NCBI GenBank assembly: GCA_958299035.1
Contig: CATQJL010000223.1
Location: 68,628,371-68,692,370, forward strand
DNA length: 64,000 nt
Direction: 5' to 3'
Source: Cylicocyclus nassatus
Taxonomy: Eukaryota; Nematoda; Chromadorea; Rhabditida; Strongylidae
Positions 21,165 to 32,690 of this stretch are shown in pieces; within the stretch, counting starts at the first letter, position 1; each line of letters opens with the position of its first letter. Under the pieces are notes generated by a model that had not been told where the DNA came from, did no database searches, and saw nothing but the letters and a program-made list of their open reading frames with translations. The position numbers and the translations under genes were made by a program.

Positions 21165-21390
21165 ACCCCGCGTTGTGAATTGCTGGTCCTGGAGCGAAAA
21201 CTTGCACTTGAAAAGCCGCCAAGTGAAAGATTTCAGACCTCTTCGCAGCGTTTTTATCCGGTTTTCAGCAGTTTATTTCGCTTTTTATATCTGTTTTATG
21301 TCATATTCTCTTCTCTGATCTTCTTTAAACAACCTCCACTATTTATGACCTCAGATGTTCAAACAACCTTCACTTTTGACGCCCTGCCTC
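21165..21390. repeat. Dispersed repeat related to 16690-16885
   Basis: Contains GAAAAGCCGCCAAGTGAAAG, TTTTTATATCTG and TAAACAACCTCCACT in the same order as the earlier copy. Boundaries approximate. Confidence 0.4.
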
Positions 21391-21678
21391 TAGACTATCG
21401 AAGGTATGCTCTAAGTTAACTCCACAGAAATGTTCGTATCATTTTCCATCTAAAGTGGATCGGCAAAATGACCCCTCTCAGATTTCATTGCGCCAGAAAC
21501 TATCAACATACAGCACCTTTCTAAAGCATTTGCCGATTCAAAGAAATCTTATATAATTCTAACAGGTTGTGTACTAGAAAATACACGGAAATTCATCTGA
21601 CCATTCAACTTTTCAAATTCCAGCTATCACATTTTGCAAAAGCTCTGATAAAATGAATGTTACGATACACTTGCAAAG

Positions 21679-21831
21679 CAGTGGCGGTCCCAGGATTGGC
21701 TATGAGCCAGGAGTCACACTGCTCGCGGTGCCGCTCTCCGCGCCCAAATTTTGTGCCTCTTAAAAACTCTTCAGTGCTAAAGTGGCACGGCGTTATAGCA
21801 GGGGGGGGGGGGTGAGGGGGTGGGGGTGGCG
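21679..21831. repeat. Possible hAT-like terminus with G-rich tract
   Basis: CAGTGGCGGTCCCAGGATT resembles the termini at 11216-11502 and 41066, and a long G-rich tract lies at 21800-21831. No matching inverted end or duplication was identified. Confidence 0.3.
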
Positions 21832-22306
21832 GATACATGATTCGATGCCCGTAAGTAGCAGTGTGACAGGAATATTTATGGGAGATGAGTCTTGCACTGC
21901 TTAACTTCGCTTCGCGGCGTCGTCTCGCGAAAAATCTTGACTCCTGAACCGTACCCCAGTTGCGGTGTTTATCAATCTCCTATATGGAAAGGGGTTTCTG
22001 TACAGGTTACAGCCCGTGTGGGCGCGGGCACTGGCGCCCGCGATATATGAAGCCAAGCTGGTAATCGGGCAACTGTCTGTTGGAAGATACGGTCATCTGG
22101 CAAGTTTAGCCATGTCAGGCATGGCAGCTGCCTGATGGTGCCGATCTCAACAGGTCAGGTTCTGCTGCTCGTTTGGGCCACGCGCCCCAAACTTTTACAA
22201 ATCAATGGGCGGTGCTCTCGCCTATACTCATTATAATGGCCCGAACAGAGAATGGGATATGAATAAATACCGCCCAAGAATTTTAGTTAGACGGAAAAGG
22301 CTTACA
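21832..22306. other. GC-rich unassigned stretch next to a retroelement relic
   Basis: Several local hairpins: GGGCGCGGGCACTGGCGCCCGC near 22019 and GCAGCTGCC near 22124. GGGCGGT near 22207 and ACCGCCC near 22270 are inverted. The stretch adjoins the Penelope RT relic at 22307-22609 and could be part of the same old insertion; this is inference. Confidence 0.3.
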
Positions 22307-22609
22307 TTAAGCAGTGCTAACTGCAATGAACACTTTTAGAAACAAAAACACAAGGCTTTTCTGTTCAAATTCGTATGAAGTAGCATAGAGGCAATTATTG
22401 AATTCGGTTGGTAGTTCGGATGTCATTTTGCAATTATTTTTCTCTCCTTCGCTGCAAGCAATGGTTGCTGTCAGGAACACGTGACCAATGACTGAATGAT
22501 TTATAAAAGTTGGATGAAGGGATGTGGCAGGTATTATGGATTTTTTTCTGCAGCTTCTTTTCCGATACCACTCAACATGTACCGCGCCGCTAGCCAGTAA
22601 CATCTGCAT
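22307..22609 (-). pseudogene. Penelope-like RT fragment
   Basis: The minus-strand frame contains SGAVHVEWYRKRSCRKK, then ATSLHPTFINHSVIGHVF. This aligns by eye with the block after RT motif C in the element at 1671-2924 (DGAVRIKWYRK, then ATPAHPTALKHSVIRNMY), with the same spacing between the WYRK and HPT...HSVI motifs. No catalytic motifs or endonuclease are visible nearby. It is much more diverged than the 366-5816 copies, so it represents an older or different Penelope-like lineage. Confidence 0.68.
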
Positions 22610-22929
22610 AACACTATAAGGTATTCAGTGCGTACTCATCAACGAGCCCATAGATAAGATCGATTTACAAGTGCTCCGCTGGGTTCGCTAACCACTACGT
22701 CAGCAAAGTCTCTCGGGATCCCTTTTAGGCTCAGTACAATAGATATTAGATTGTAACACAAGTCTTGTTACATTTCAACTTTCTGCAGCAATAAGACGTA
22801 TACTTTCTATTATTATTGATAGGGATTCTGTGTAAGGGTGAAAACAGAATAGCCTCGTTTTTGCATAAGCATGGAGATTTTGATTTTCTTGATTTCTAGA
22901 TGAGGAAAAGACTCTGTAGCGGCACATAT

Positions 22930-23130
22930 AAGTGTCTGATATGGGTGCAATTTGTGTGAGCAGATTGGAGAAGCGTAGGATTTGAATGAAGATATGAATT
23001 TTCCCTTACATTCAGTAGGACTCAGTTTTCAAATACAAACATACGGTGAGTCAAAGATGGTGCGAACTTGAACATACCATCTTGCGGAGCTTACTTTGCT
23101 CTATCGAATGGTGCCCAGTATTCCCATCAA
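22930..23130. repeat. Relic of the foldback family at 35594-37448
   Basis: Contains GATATGAATTTTCCC, then GGTGCGAACTTGAACATACC and GAGCTTACTTTGCTCTATCG, matching in order the right arm of the 35594-37448 element (near 37235-37365). Ends have been lost. Confidence 0.55.
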
Positions 23131-23994
23131 AAATAAGAGTATACGTCTTATGCAGTAAAAAGTTAAGTGTTAAAAGGCTTATGTTACATCATGCTTATGT
23201 AAGGGCCATCTCTAAGTTGTCCATCAAGGCTTGCGCATACTCGAGCGAACTATCCGATCCGCGTAGCATGCAACAATCGTAATTAATCAGTAAATGGATG
23301 CGGATCAATGAAATTTTTTGATCTAGTGAGGTCAGCAGACAATCGCTTTGAAAGAATAATGAAATTTGATAAAAAAACTTGGTTTGAATTCTTGTTTGTG
23401 TTCAGTAGAATGATATATCACAAAGAGGAGAAAGGAAATAAGTGAACGTGGTAGTTACAAACTTGCATGCGTCAAAAGGACAGAATTTTTATTGGTAATC
23501 TCTTTGCACATTTGAAGCTAAAAAAACGTACTCTCATACCATTTGAGCGTCCCTTCAAGACATCCAAAAATGGCTAGTCTAGATATGTAGGTTTGATAAC
23601 GGCTGTCCTAATTGTGATCACCAAATTCGCTTCACTCAAAGTACTGTGAGATTAAATAATTTATCTTAGCATCATGGTAGTTGCTGTAGCGAACGCCCGA
23701 AATGCTACTTTGCAAGATTGTTGCACAAAAGATTGTTGATATCCATTCTTCGGAACATACGAATTCCCGAAAGCGTATCAAGCGTGTTGCGCGCTTTTAG
23801 GATAGTGGCATACATGTGTGTCGAGAGATTAAAATTGTGAACAGGGATTGCAAGGGTCGCGGAGAGCGGTCGCCGAACGACCGTCTGGGCGCCATTTTAA
23901 GGAAAAATAGAGCGGCGCTAAGCGATCGGAGGAATTCTTCTAGCTTTGGAGTTGTATTGTTTTCACCTCACCTGTCCTCCATCTTTCAATTTTA
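23131..23994. other. Unassigned sequence
   Basis: No gene or complete repeat recognised. Confidence 0.4.
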
Positions 23995-24547
23995 TTAGGT
24001 TGGCTAAAAAGTAAGTTCGTTTTGGCAAAGAAATTGTCATAAAAAAGTTTCTTGTTGTTTTCAATCTATGATTCTTTGTGGGAAAATAGTGCGAAGCTTC
24101 CTCTATCATATATCAAATAATCAGGATTTTCTATCGTCATTAAAGACAGTTATGCCTCAGCATAGCAAAATTTCCAAAAGCTCAATTTTTTGACTTCTTG
24201 AGCTTCGTTTTCATGCTGTAATGGATGTAAAGAACAGCAGTTTGGTGTTTGGATACAGAATAGTTATCCCTATTTAGTGAACAACAAAAAGAACTGTGAT
24301 CTGCCATTTTGAAAATGTTTCACTAAGAAAACCAAATTTCCTCATATTTGCGCATTATGGGAAAATTGCGATTTTTCACTTCATTGCGGATTTTTTTCCT
24401 GGGAAGATAAGTTTTACTTAAACAGAATACACGCTCCAATACCCAGTGAAGTGCTCTTTTCAGAGGTACCAAACATTTGGCAAAAAATTGTCCACAGCAT
24501 TTGTAAGAGCTGAAAAAGCGACCGAACTTATTTATTAGCCAACCTAA
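23995..24547. mobile_element. Mariner-type miniature element (TTAGGTTGGCTAAAAAG ends)
   Basis: Left end TTAGGTTGGCTAAAAAGTAA and right end TTATTTATTAGCCAACCTAA are inverted, with TA flanks. TTAGGTTGGC is the commonest start of mariner terminal repeats in animals. 553 bp, no transposase. Confidence 0.82.
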
Positions 24548-24717
24548 TATTTTTTTATCGATGTTCCTTCTTTTGTTGAAAGAAAGTGTTCCGTGATTTT
24601 GTGTATTGTTGTGGCAAGAGGCTGAAGAGCCATTCTATCTACTGTGCCGAGCCCGAAAGGGATTACATATGGGGCGAACCGGTCGATAGATAGAAAGTCG
24701 CGTCGTCGTGTTCCACA

Positions 24718-25141
24718 ATGGAAACTGCTGTGGAGAAAGGAATCAAATTGATTGATATTAGCGCCGAAATGGCGAAAGCTGATGCCGCCAAAGACAGTGC
24801 GAAGAAGGGAGCAAAAACCAGAGCAGCCCGGATACAAAGACGAGCACTGAGAACATAAGAGAAAAGACAAGAGATATGATAAAAGGAGTAGATGAGTTAA
24901 TGAAGAGGTTCAAGCAGGGCTCGAGGGGATAGGGAGAGAAATTGGAGAGGCAAGAATAGCGGAAAAGAACAGAGATCAAATTGGTAAAGTTATAGGAGGT
25001 AAGGGGAAAATGGAAGAGATAGGAGACTTTATAGAGTAATTTTGGTTTCTTTTGCTAAAGAAGGATAATGGAATAGTTGAGGGTTTGAGGGAATACATTA
25101 CCACAATGGAAAGAGATACACAGATAATAAATGACATGTAA
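24718..25141 (+). pseudogene. Decayed gag-like coiled-coil coding sequence
   Basis: No single long frame exists, but four consecutive frames on the plus strand read as highly charged helical protein: from ATG 24718 to TAA 24856-24858 (METAVEKGIKLIDISAEM, then AKTRAARIQRRALR), then REKTRDMIKGVDELMKRF, then EEVQAGLEGIGREIGEAR and KVIGGKGKMEEIGDF, then KKDNGIVEGLREYITTMER ending at 25139-25141. Frame changes fall where each would be broken by small indels. Basic-then-heptad-like composition is common at the N-terminus of nematode LTR-retrotransposon gag ORFs, but no zinc knuckle or protease is present, so the family is not established. It could also be a host coiled-coil pseudogene. Confidence 0.5.
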
Positions 25142-25858
25142 TCTGACATTTTGGACGTCTTAAAGGCAGCGTCCCACCAGACTGGAGGGTAACCTGGCTC
25201 TGGTTGTAATGTAGCAGTAGACCCCCTAACTAAGCGATGTCAGAAGTTTGCAGCACGAAAGACGGTCTACGAAGTCTACAAATCGCTTCCAAGTGGCCCG
25301 GATCTTACCGGGGGCTCGGGCGAGTACGAGATGCATGCAGGGTAGAGGCGCAGATCGAATACGTTGCCGGACCCTGCGCTCGTGACTGTATGTGCTATAC
25401 GTACTCTGGCTTTGCAGTTCGGAATTGCTGTGTGCGGCGTCTGGGCCCTGCCGTAGTATTCGGGCCACTTTCTAGGCAAATTTTAGGCTTAGTAGACCCC
25501 CTTTTTCGCTCCTGACTTCAGCTATCGCCCAAGTAGGGGGTCCACTATAACGCGCTACAAAGCCCGGCACTCTCATTTTGGTAGGATGCCGCCTTTAAAC
25601 ATACACCAAGGAGCTGTTTTCGTCGTCTCAAGTTCTGTGGTCACCCAGTTTGATGCGCGCAATGCCGTATTGGACACAAAATTGAGGCCTTGTTCGATGG
25701 TCTTTGACATATGAATATGGTACAGTAGTCCGAGTACGCAGGAGTTGAATGCCTTCTAAAATGAGGGTTTCTGAACAAAAATTGGCCACGCTTTAGCCTG
25801 GAAGTTTGAATTTCAGGTAAGCAATGATGCGTGATGAAGACTATCTTGAATTGCGCCT
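25142..25858. repeat. Fragment of repeat unit T (third copy)
   Basis: ATCTGACATTTTGGACGTC, the enclosed TTAA-type element (25160-25598), and the following AGGAGCTGTTTTCGTCGTC to TGATGCGTGATGAAGACTAT match, in order, 46905-47640 and 51283-52475. It is interrupted at about 25858 by the foldback that follows. Confidence 0.7.
25160..25598. mobile_element. TTAA-flanked miniature element (family L, copy 3)
   Basis: Left TTAAAGGCAGCGTCCCACCA and right GGTAGGATGCCGCCTTTAA are inverted. Both boundaries contain TTAA, consistent with a TTAA target as in piggyBac (a TA target cannot be excluded). Other copies: 46928-47361 and 51296-51729. Open frames inside are not conserved as protein. Confidence 0.65.
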
Positions 25859-28170
25859 GAAGACACCACTGCCGCAGGGTCGAGGCAGACGCAAAGAGCT
25901 GAGCCGCTGGACTTATGAAGGCAGCCTATATGTCAAGATCCACATTTTACAAGAGGGGATAAGTGGGATCGTAGCCTTTTGAAATTTAATATACATCTGA
26001 ATGCTCTCTTAGAACGCTGATCTCGAAACTGTGCTCGATATCTGCCGAACGCTTTTCTGAGAAAAAGCAGTGCTTGTGAAAGCGAACATAAAATTGTTTG
26101 GACTAACAGAGTTCAAACCAGCATTCGTTGTGCAGTAATCCACAGCGTCAACCGCTAGACCATTCGACACCTTTAGCACCTAGAGTCTTTCCATGGTCGA
26201 AGTGGCGTTTCTGTATGAAATGTATACAGTCTTATAGAGCATGGAACGCTTTTGCAGATTTGAAATCAGCGTTCCATGCTACTCTTTTTCTATTTTTGGG
26301 AAGGGAGTTGTGGGAGTTTTTGAAGCAAAAAATTGAATTTATGGCCACAATGAAATCATTCATTGCAGTAGTCTGTGAGCTCAAATGGGGCCATAATTAC
26401 TGCCTTGGCGCCTTATCTAATCACTACCTCCAGTCTAATAAACTCATGTCAGTCATTACTTCTTACAAGCGTCGAAAGGACCATAACGCCTGTTTTTACT
26501 CCGACCAAACCCTCCAATTTTTGACTCAAAAAAATGCCCATAAATCCGTTCCCAGAAGCGTTTTGCAGATAACGGAAACAGATATGGAATCAGTTTCATC
26601 TTATATATAAAGCTGAATGTCTGTTTGTCTGTATGTCTGTATGTCTGTATGTCTGTCTGTATGTATGTACGTATGTTCCGAATAGAAAATTCCATTTCTG
26701 AACCGATCGGGACCAAACTTGGCACACATACACTTTGGGCCCCGGCGGGTGTCATAGGCTACTTTTCGTCATCGATCGATATCGATTTTATCGAATTTTT
26801 GGAAAATTGGAGCTACAGGGCTGGGAGTTGGCACAGGGGGGTAATCGAGCATGCTGATCACCCCCGTGGGGGTGATCAGCATGCTCGATTACACCCCCCT
26901 GCCAAATTCCAGCCCCCTAGCTCAAATTTTGCAAAAAATCGATAAAATCGACATCGATCGATAACGAAAAGTGGACTGTGGCACCCGCCGGGGCCCGAAG
27001 TGTATGTGTGCCAAGTTTGGTCCGGATCGGTTGAGAAATGGAATTTTCTATTCGGAACATACGGCGGAGCCGGGTAAGCCAGCTAGTGCTCTATAAGACA
27101 ATTTACATTTCATATAGAAACTCCACTTCGGCCAAGTACCATTTTTTGAAGTAAAAATATAAGAGTATGGCTAAGGTAAAACCAGATTTTGAGGCCTATC
27201 CTGAGCTTGAAAGAATGAGTTTGAGCATGAGTTTATTATAACAAACATATCAATTGCGTAAAGCGCCCTGGCAGTAACCACGGCCCCATTGGCATTCACA
27301 GATTACAGTTCTGAACGGTTTTATGTACCCGTGCGTTCGAATTTTTGGTTCAAAAATTTTCCATAGCTCCCCTCCTAGAAGCGCTTTGCAGATGCCAGAA
27401 GCAGATTAGGAATCACCGCTTTATGCTCTATAAGAGTGCATACATTTTATGTAGAAACGCCAATTCGACCAAGCATCCTTCCCTTGTGAGTGGAGCAGCG
27501 CCTCCGCACCGCCACGGGCTCAGCGAGATATATTGGAATAAAAAGACGCAGACTGCAAAGCTGCGCGAGTCATTGCGAAGCGGACTCCCGCCAGTTCAAT
27601 TTCCGCCTAAACGGAGTTGAAATTTACTATAGCGACTCGTACTCTTGTGCAGGCACATTCGATGCGAGGAGATACGATCTTTTTGAAGACTGGTTTCGCA
27701 GATAACGCACACAGTTTGAAGATCAGCATTTTACGAATGTCATGACGCATGTCACATATTGAAAAGCCGCGGCAACCAATCATCCTTTTCCCGTTAGCTG
27801 CATTTATAACCAGACGAGCTTAAAATTGAATATTTCGTGTTTATGAGTTCATAACTGTTGTAAAGCTCATCTTATTCCAAGAACAATTTTCTCAATGATT
27901 TCGCAGGCGGATATCGAACACAGTTTCGAGATCAGCGTTCTAACACGAGCATTCAAATATATAACAGATTTCAAAAGGCTACGATCACCACTTATTCTTC
28001 CTTTGTAAGAAGTGGCTCTTGACATATAGGCTGCCGTCATAAGTCCAGCGGATTTATGACGGCAGCGTATATGGCTCAAGTCTTTGCGTCTGCTTCGATC
28101 CTTGTGCTGCGTTAGTATCTTCTGGGTATTTTTCTGCGAGTTGCGATTGAAGACAAGTAGGGACTCCAGG
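25858..28170. mobile_element. Large foldback element enclosing a Helitron-like insertion
   Basis: Outer arms are inverted: GCAGACGCAAAGA..TGAGCC, then CTGGACTTATGA and GGCAGCCTATATGTCAAGA near 25890-25940, mirror the region 28020-28110. CTCGAAACTGTGCTCGATATC near 26032 mirrors GATATCGAACACAGTTTCGAG near 27911. A second segment (AGAAGCGTTTTGCAGAT...GCTCTATAAG...CCACTTCGGCCAAG) is present directly at 26550-27135 and 27375-27475, and inverted near 26190-26260. No transposase. The ends are approximate because the outer arms decay. Confidence 0.6.
26602..27087. mobile_element. Palindromic Helitron/Helentron-like insertion
   Basis: Starts with TTATATATAAAGCTGAATG and a TGTCTGTA-type microsatellite (26610-26660) and ends CCGGGTAAGCCAGCTAGT; a CTAGT end is compatible with the Helitron CTRR-T rule. 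From about 26680 to 27063 it is a near-perfect palindrome centred at about 26870 (GCATGCTGATCACCCCC against its complement). The related segment at 27385-27430 has the same flanks (TTTGCAGAT..., then GCTCTATAAG) with no insertion and no extra duplicated bases, which suits Helitron integration. No Rep/helicase ORF. A relative lies at about 40075-40240. Confidence 0.55.
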
Positions 28171-28517
28171 GCGAAGGAACGAATGCTGCCAATATGTACC
28201 GCTAAGGACATGCTTATGCAATTGTGAAGAACAAGTGGTCGAAGGCGGAGCCTAATGGCGGTATTTGCTTCTTTACCCAGGCCTAAAACTTGGAGTTATG
28301 TGCGCTTGACATCTCAGTTTTCTGTAGCGCAATCTCTAGAGGAGGGTCTACCGCTTAAAAATACTATGCACAAGACTTGTAACCACTATGCTCTGGTATA
28401 ACTCGCAGTTGCCTTAGAAAAGATTGAATTGTACTGGTCATTCTATCTTTTGATCATTCATTTGAGATCGATGAACAGGGAATATATTAGGTTTGCGAAT
28501 AATTTCGAATATATTTT
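28171..28517. other. Unassigned sequence
   Basis: No gene or repeat recognised between the foldback and the following mariner-type element. Confidence 0.4.
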
Positions 28518-28519
28518 TA

Positions 28520-29437
28520 TTAGGTTGTCTCATAATTAATGCACGTTTCTCTAACCTCTTTTTGAGAGAGCTGATTTTCAAAGAAAAAACATTTTTTCCC
28601 AAAACCCTTTACAATGTCGGAGAGCCCGATTCCTCTAGTTTCCAATATGTGCTTTCGTTTTCGCAAATCTTTGTTGACGCCAAAGTTCCATGCCTTCAAA
28701 GACAAGTGATTTAAATTAGAAATTCTTCCCCTTTACTCTCCTTGCTCTAAATCCATGAAAAGTAGACGGATTTTCTTTTAAAAATATGCACAACGATCGC
28801 AAAGTTTTGTGCTATAAAAAAGCTTGTCTGATTGAAATTTTTGAGAAGTTCCGAGCTGTGAAATCTTGCCCCAAACTTGGCTGGTCGCTGAGGCTCACCT
28901 AAGCTGCATAAGAATCTCAAAAAAAGCGACTGTATGAATTTCGCTATGTACACGTAGAGTAGACCTAGTATAACTGATGCTAGAAAAAACGCAGCATTTT
29001 ATCGTTTTTTCGAAGAGAAAAAATTCAAAAAATCCCAAATAGGCAGTTTTTTGGATCTTCCATAATACTGAAAAAAGTGGGTACTTTTAGTTTTTTTACA
29101 AAATTTTCTCACAGGAAAATGGGGTAAATCTTAAACTACACTCTATGCACAACCGACCATCGGCTATATAATGAGCAAAGTCCGCGCGATCCTATTACAT
29201 TTGAGCGAAAGTTAGGCTCTCTCAAAGTATAGATTTCTAAAAAAAATGTTTGGGAATTTTTTAGGCTGTAAAATCTTTCTTAAAGTGGCTGCGATCCAAC
29301 AAAAGCATGCGTTCTATAGTCAAAGGTTTGTTGTTTGCCGTAATTTTTATTGCGCTCAAAAAGATGGTTTGGGAAAAGAGTTGTTTTGATTAGAAGTTGA
29401 AATTCATAAAACGTGCATTAATTATGAGACAACCTAA
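28520..29437. mobile_element. Mariner-type foldback element (TTAGGTTGTCTCATAATTAA ends)
   Basis: Left TTAGGTTGTCTCATAATTAA and right TTAATTATGAGACAACCTAA are perfect inverted copies, followed by GCACGTTT and its mirror AAACGTGC. TA flanks. 918 bp with no transposase; short frames inside are not genes. Confidence 0.85.
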
Positions 29438-29439
29438 TA

Positions 29440-30109
29440 TTTTGAGTTATTGGAAATCTAGAAAGCTTTTGAAAAATTTATATGGCCATGGAGTGTTGGC
29501 GAGGTCTACTGCCAGAACGGTGTTCGTGCGCAAAACAGCCACCTCATAGGTAAAAATACGTTTTATGAAGATTTTCATCAACGGGCTGGCATTCTTCTAG
29601 GTTATCAGGGAAAGACCGGGCGATGTGTCAATCGGGCAGAGCATGGTCCATAGTTTTCAGCGGATGTAAGGGTTGGCGCGATTATATACGCACACGTTCA
29701 CATGCGCTAATAGTGCGCTATGTCAACAGCGTGAAGATCATTTTCAAGAATTCAAAAATAATTATTTCCAACCTCTCAATATCAAATCCCGATGATAGTT
29801 GGAAAAGGGAAGTTTTTGCCAAGCATCGATGTGCTGTCATTAAGGTGTGAAAATGTGTTATGGAAAAAATTATGGGAGAGAAAAAACAATTAGACGCAGA
29901 GAAAAAAGATCAAAGAATAGATGACATTTTTGATTTGTGCTTACAAATTTGTCGTAAATTTTCTAGCTCTCTGTGCAATTGCGACATTGGTTATATTTTC
30001 TGTACGCCCTGTCGTGCGCTACATATAAAGCAAATTTAAAGATTTTAGAGAGTTTTGGAATTTTCAGAATTTTACGAAAAGTGTAACAGAAATTAATAAA
30101 GCCAACCTA
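29440..30109. other. Unassigned sequence
   Basis: No gene family, RNA gene or transposon end recognised. Confidence 0.4.
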
Positions 30110-31150
30110 TATCATAATATTTGAACACAGTGCTCGATTAGTTGAAGTATTATTCGGTCATCGAACATTTGAGAAAGCGGTGTTTCTTATTCGAATATTC
30201 GAATATACTGAGTTACAGCCGAAAGTTCGTTCGCACCATTTTCAAGAAATCATAACTTCTTTCCGTCACAACGATTTTGCAGAATTTAAATTTTATTTGA
30301 AAGCGTGAAGCATGTAGTTTCCAAAAATGCCCTGGCAACTTTCTAAGATGCTCAGGTTGCAGAGATAAAAATGAAAGAACGAGAACATCCGAAATTCGGA
30401 ATTTTTAAGCAAGAATTCTAAAAATGCAGAAAATGTGCGATAAAATCCAGAATAGCTGTCATCCGAAGTTTTCTTGTAGTTTATCACCAACTGAGTTAAG
30501 TTTGTGCTCATCGAGCTCTTCTTTTAAAAGTTATGATTTTTTGAAAAAAATTCCGAAAAATCAATTTTTTAAGAAATCTCGGAATTGATTTTTCGGCATT
30601 TTTTTTTCAAAAAATTATAACTTTTCAATGAAGAGCTCGATCAGCACAAACTTATTTCAGTTAGTGATAAAATATAAGAAAACTTAGGCTAATAGCTTTT
30701 CTGGATTTTATCGCACAGTTTCTAGATTTTTAGAATTTTTGTTTGAAATTTCCGAATTTCGGATGTTCTCGTTCTTTCATTTTTATTTCTGCAACCTGAG
30801 CATGTTGAAACGTATCCAGGGGACTTTTAGAAACTATGTGCTTTACGCTTTCTAATAAAATTCAAATTGCGCAAAATTATTATGATGCAAAGAAGTTATG
30901 ATTTTTTGAAAATAGTGCGAACGAACTTTCGGTTCAACCTAATATAATCGAACATTCAAACATTCGATGAAGTTATTTTTCCGAATTGTTGATGAGTAAA
31001 TGCGCGAATAAGGGCCTGATTTATTCGACTCTTCGATTAAACGATAAATGATCTTTTTCGAATATCCAACTACTCGAATAATCGAATAGATAGACTTTTT
31101 TGGATGACTGCTCGAATATTTGAGCAGTCGCATATTTTGAATAAATTGTT
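30110..31150. repeat. TTCGAAT-rich degenerate array interrupted by a mariner-type element
   Basis: Both flanks of the element at 30208-30942 are rich in the self-complementary word TTCGAA and variants (GAATATTCGAATATA near 30193; CGAATAATCGAATAG near 31075). Similar arrays form the arms of 39083-40567. Open frames here result from the simple sequence. Confidence 0.6.
30208..30942. mobile_element. Mariner-type foldback element, family B
   Basis: The right end GAACTTTCGGTTCAACCTAA is intact. The left end is decayed (CTGAGTTACAGCCGAAAG) but continues GTTCGTTCGCACCATTTTC as in 43546-44284. TA flanks. The palindrome is centred near 30580, where ATTCCGAAAAATCAATTTTT is mirrored. Confidence 0.78.
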
Positions 31151-32690
31151 CAAATACGAAAATTTGGTTCCAACTATAATGTTAATTACGAACAACCATT
31201 TATCCTCTGATCTGTGCGGTTCGCATTTGCTTTGCATGTATGTTGATTTTTCTTTTAAACTGTAACAGGTTATATGCTCTGGCATGGAGAGACCAAATAT
31301 GTTGTGTTAGGCAACTTTAGAAGTTTTTTCAACTCTGTATTTCTCTCGCGATAAGTTATACATTTTTGAATTCTGTTTAGGGTATAAGGTATTTCAATTC
31401 AAGAACAAAGCAAGATCTATGATATGTTTTCTGTGTTTTCACACCACCTTCAGTACACCTAGAGTTAAAATCTAAGATCTAAAAAGATTCGGATGCTCAT
31501 AAACTCAAGAAGAGTTTACATTGGTCCAAAGAAAACTTACCCGATCTCTCACTTGTTAACCCATGTACATTTCACAGAGACATTCGATCTGTCGCTGCTG
31601 TATTTCCATCTGGGCTAAGAACCGAAAAAATTAGTTTCAGAGCAAAATTCTACTTCCAAAAAACGATGCTGTGTTCTTCTCACTTAAGTAAGTGTGAACT
31701 AAGTCTTCAATTGAAAGGTGAATTTTCAGCTTTTTAGAAGCACCAGTTTTTGAGAAATATCGAATACAGCTCTTTCTTACCACAGTTTTCTATGTTAAAA
31801 TCGATAATTTTCGAAATTTTTCTCAAGCTTTTAGGAAGCATACATTTACTTATATAAGAACAGCACAACAACGCTTTTCAAAAGCTCGAAAATTCTGATT
31901 TTCTCGAACCAGCGTCATATATAAACGTTTTATGCATAATGTATCGTGGGATGTAGTGAAGCTGCTGAGAACTCTTTCTAGCATCTTCTAGAGCGTGGTT
32001 TGCTGTATGAAAAGCACTTCAATTAGAATTGGGAAATATACTACCTATTGCGTAAAAAATTCAAAATTGATTAAACTTATGAGATAGTAGATAGTGTAAT
32101 AATTTGTCTACAGCACATGTTTATTAGTTGTTTCTTGCAAAATGCAAGCCATCTGATATTGAAAAAGGAGTAGGTAGCTCAGCCTTACTTAATCTTTCAA
32201 ATGGTAGTGATATAACAGTTTGTTAGTGCTTTTATGAAGATAAATTTGACACAGACTTTTTTGACAAAAATCTTGACATCGCAAGAATTGAGTCCTCGGA
32301 CTCGAAAACATCCAGTTGCACTCTACTTTTAATTCTCTTTGCAAGGCGAAAGTAAGATACATAAGCACCTCAAATGTTGCTCTGAAATGTACTGCGCACC
32401 TTCTGATAATGGTATTGCATACGGTGCATCGCATTCAGCTGCAAAGAGCGATTAAAGGCAACGCGCGGGCGGATCTAAGCTTTTTTGGCTACTTTTGTAA
32501 TAAATAGGACCTCGAACTAGAACTAACACGCCTAGAATCTTCAAAACTGCCTAAGCAGGAGAAAATCGGTGCGCAAGCTACTAGAGCTACTGTGCAATGC
32601 CTGCTCGCTTTCGTGTGGTGCCGAGCTCTTGAGCAGAAGCACCATAGCCCTTGGCGCGCCTTCATACGGCAATCACAACTGAATACATAT
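31151..32690. other. Unassigned AT-rich sequence
   Basis: No supported gene. The last 150 bases (32520-32690) are more GC-rich and open in one plus frame, but this runs into the repeat that follows and has no recognised homology. Confidence 0.35.

Noticed and set aside
26606..26665. CRISPR-like or functional minisatellite array
   Set aside because: The TGTCTGTA tract is a simple microsatellite with no spacers, at the 5' end of a Helitron-like element in a eukaryotic window.
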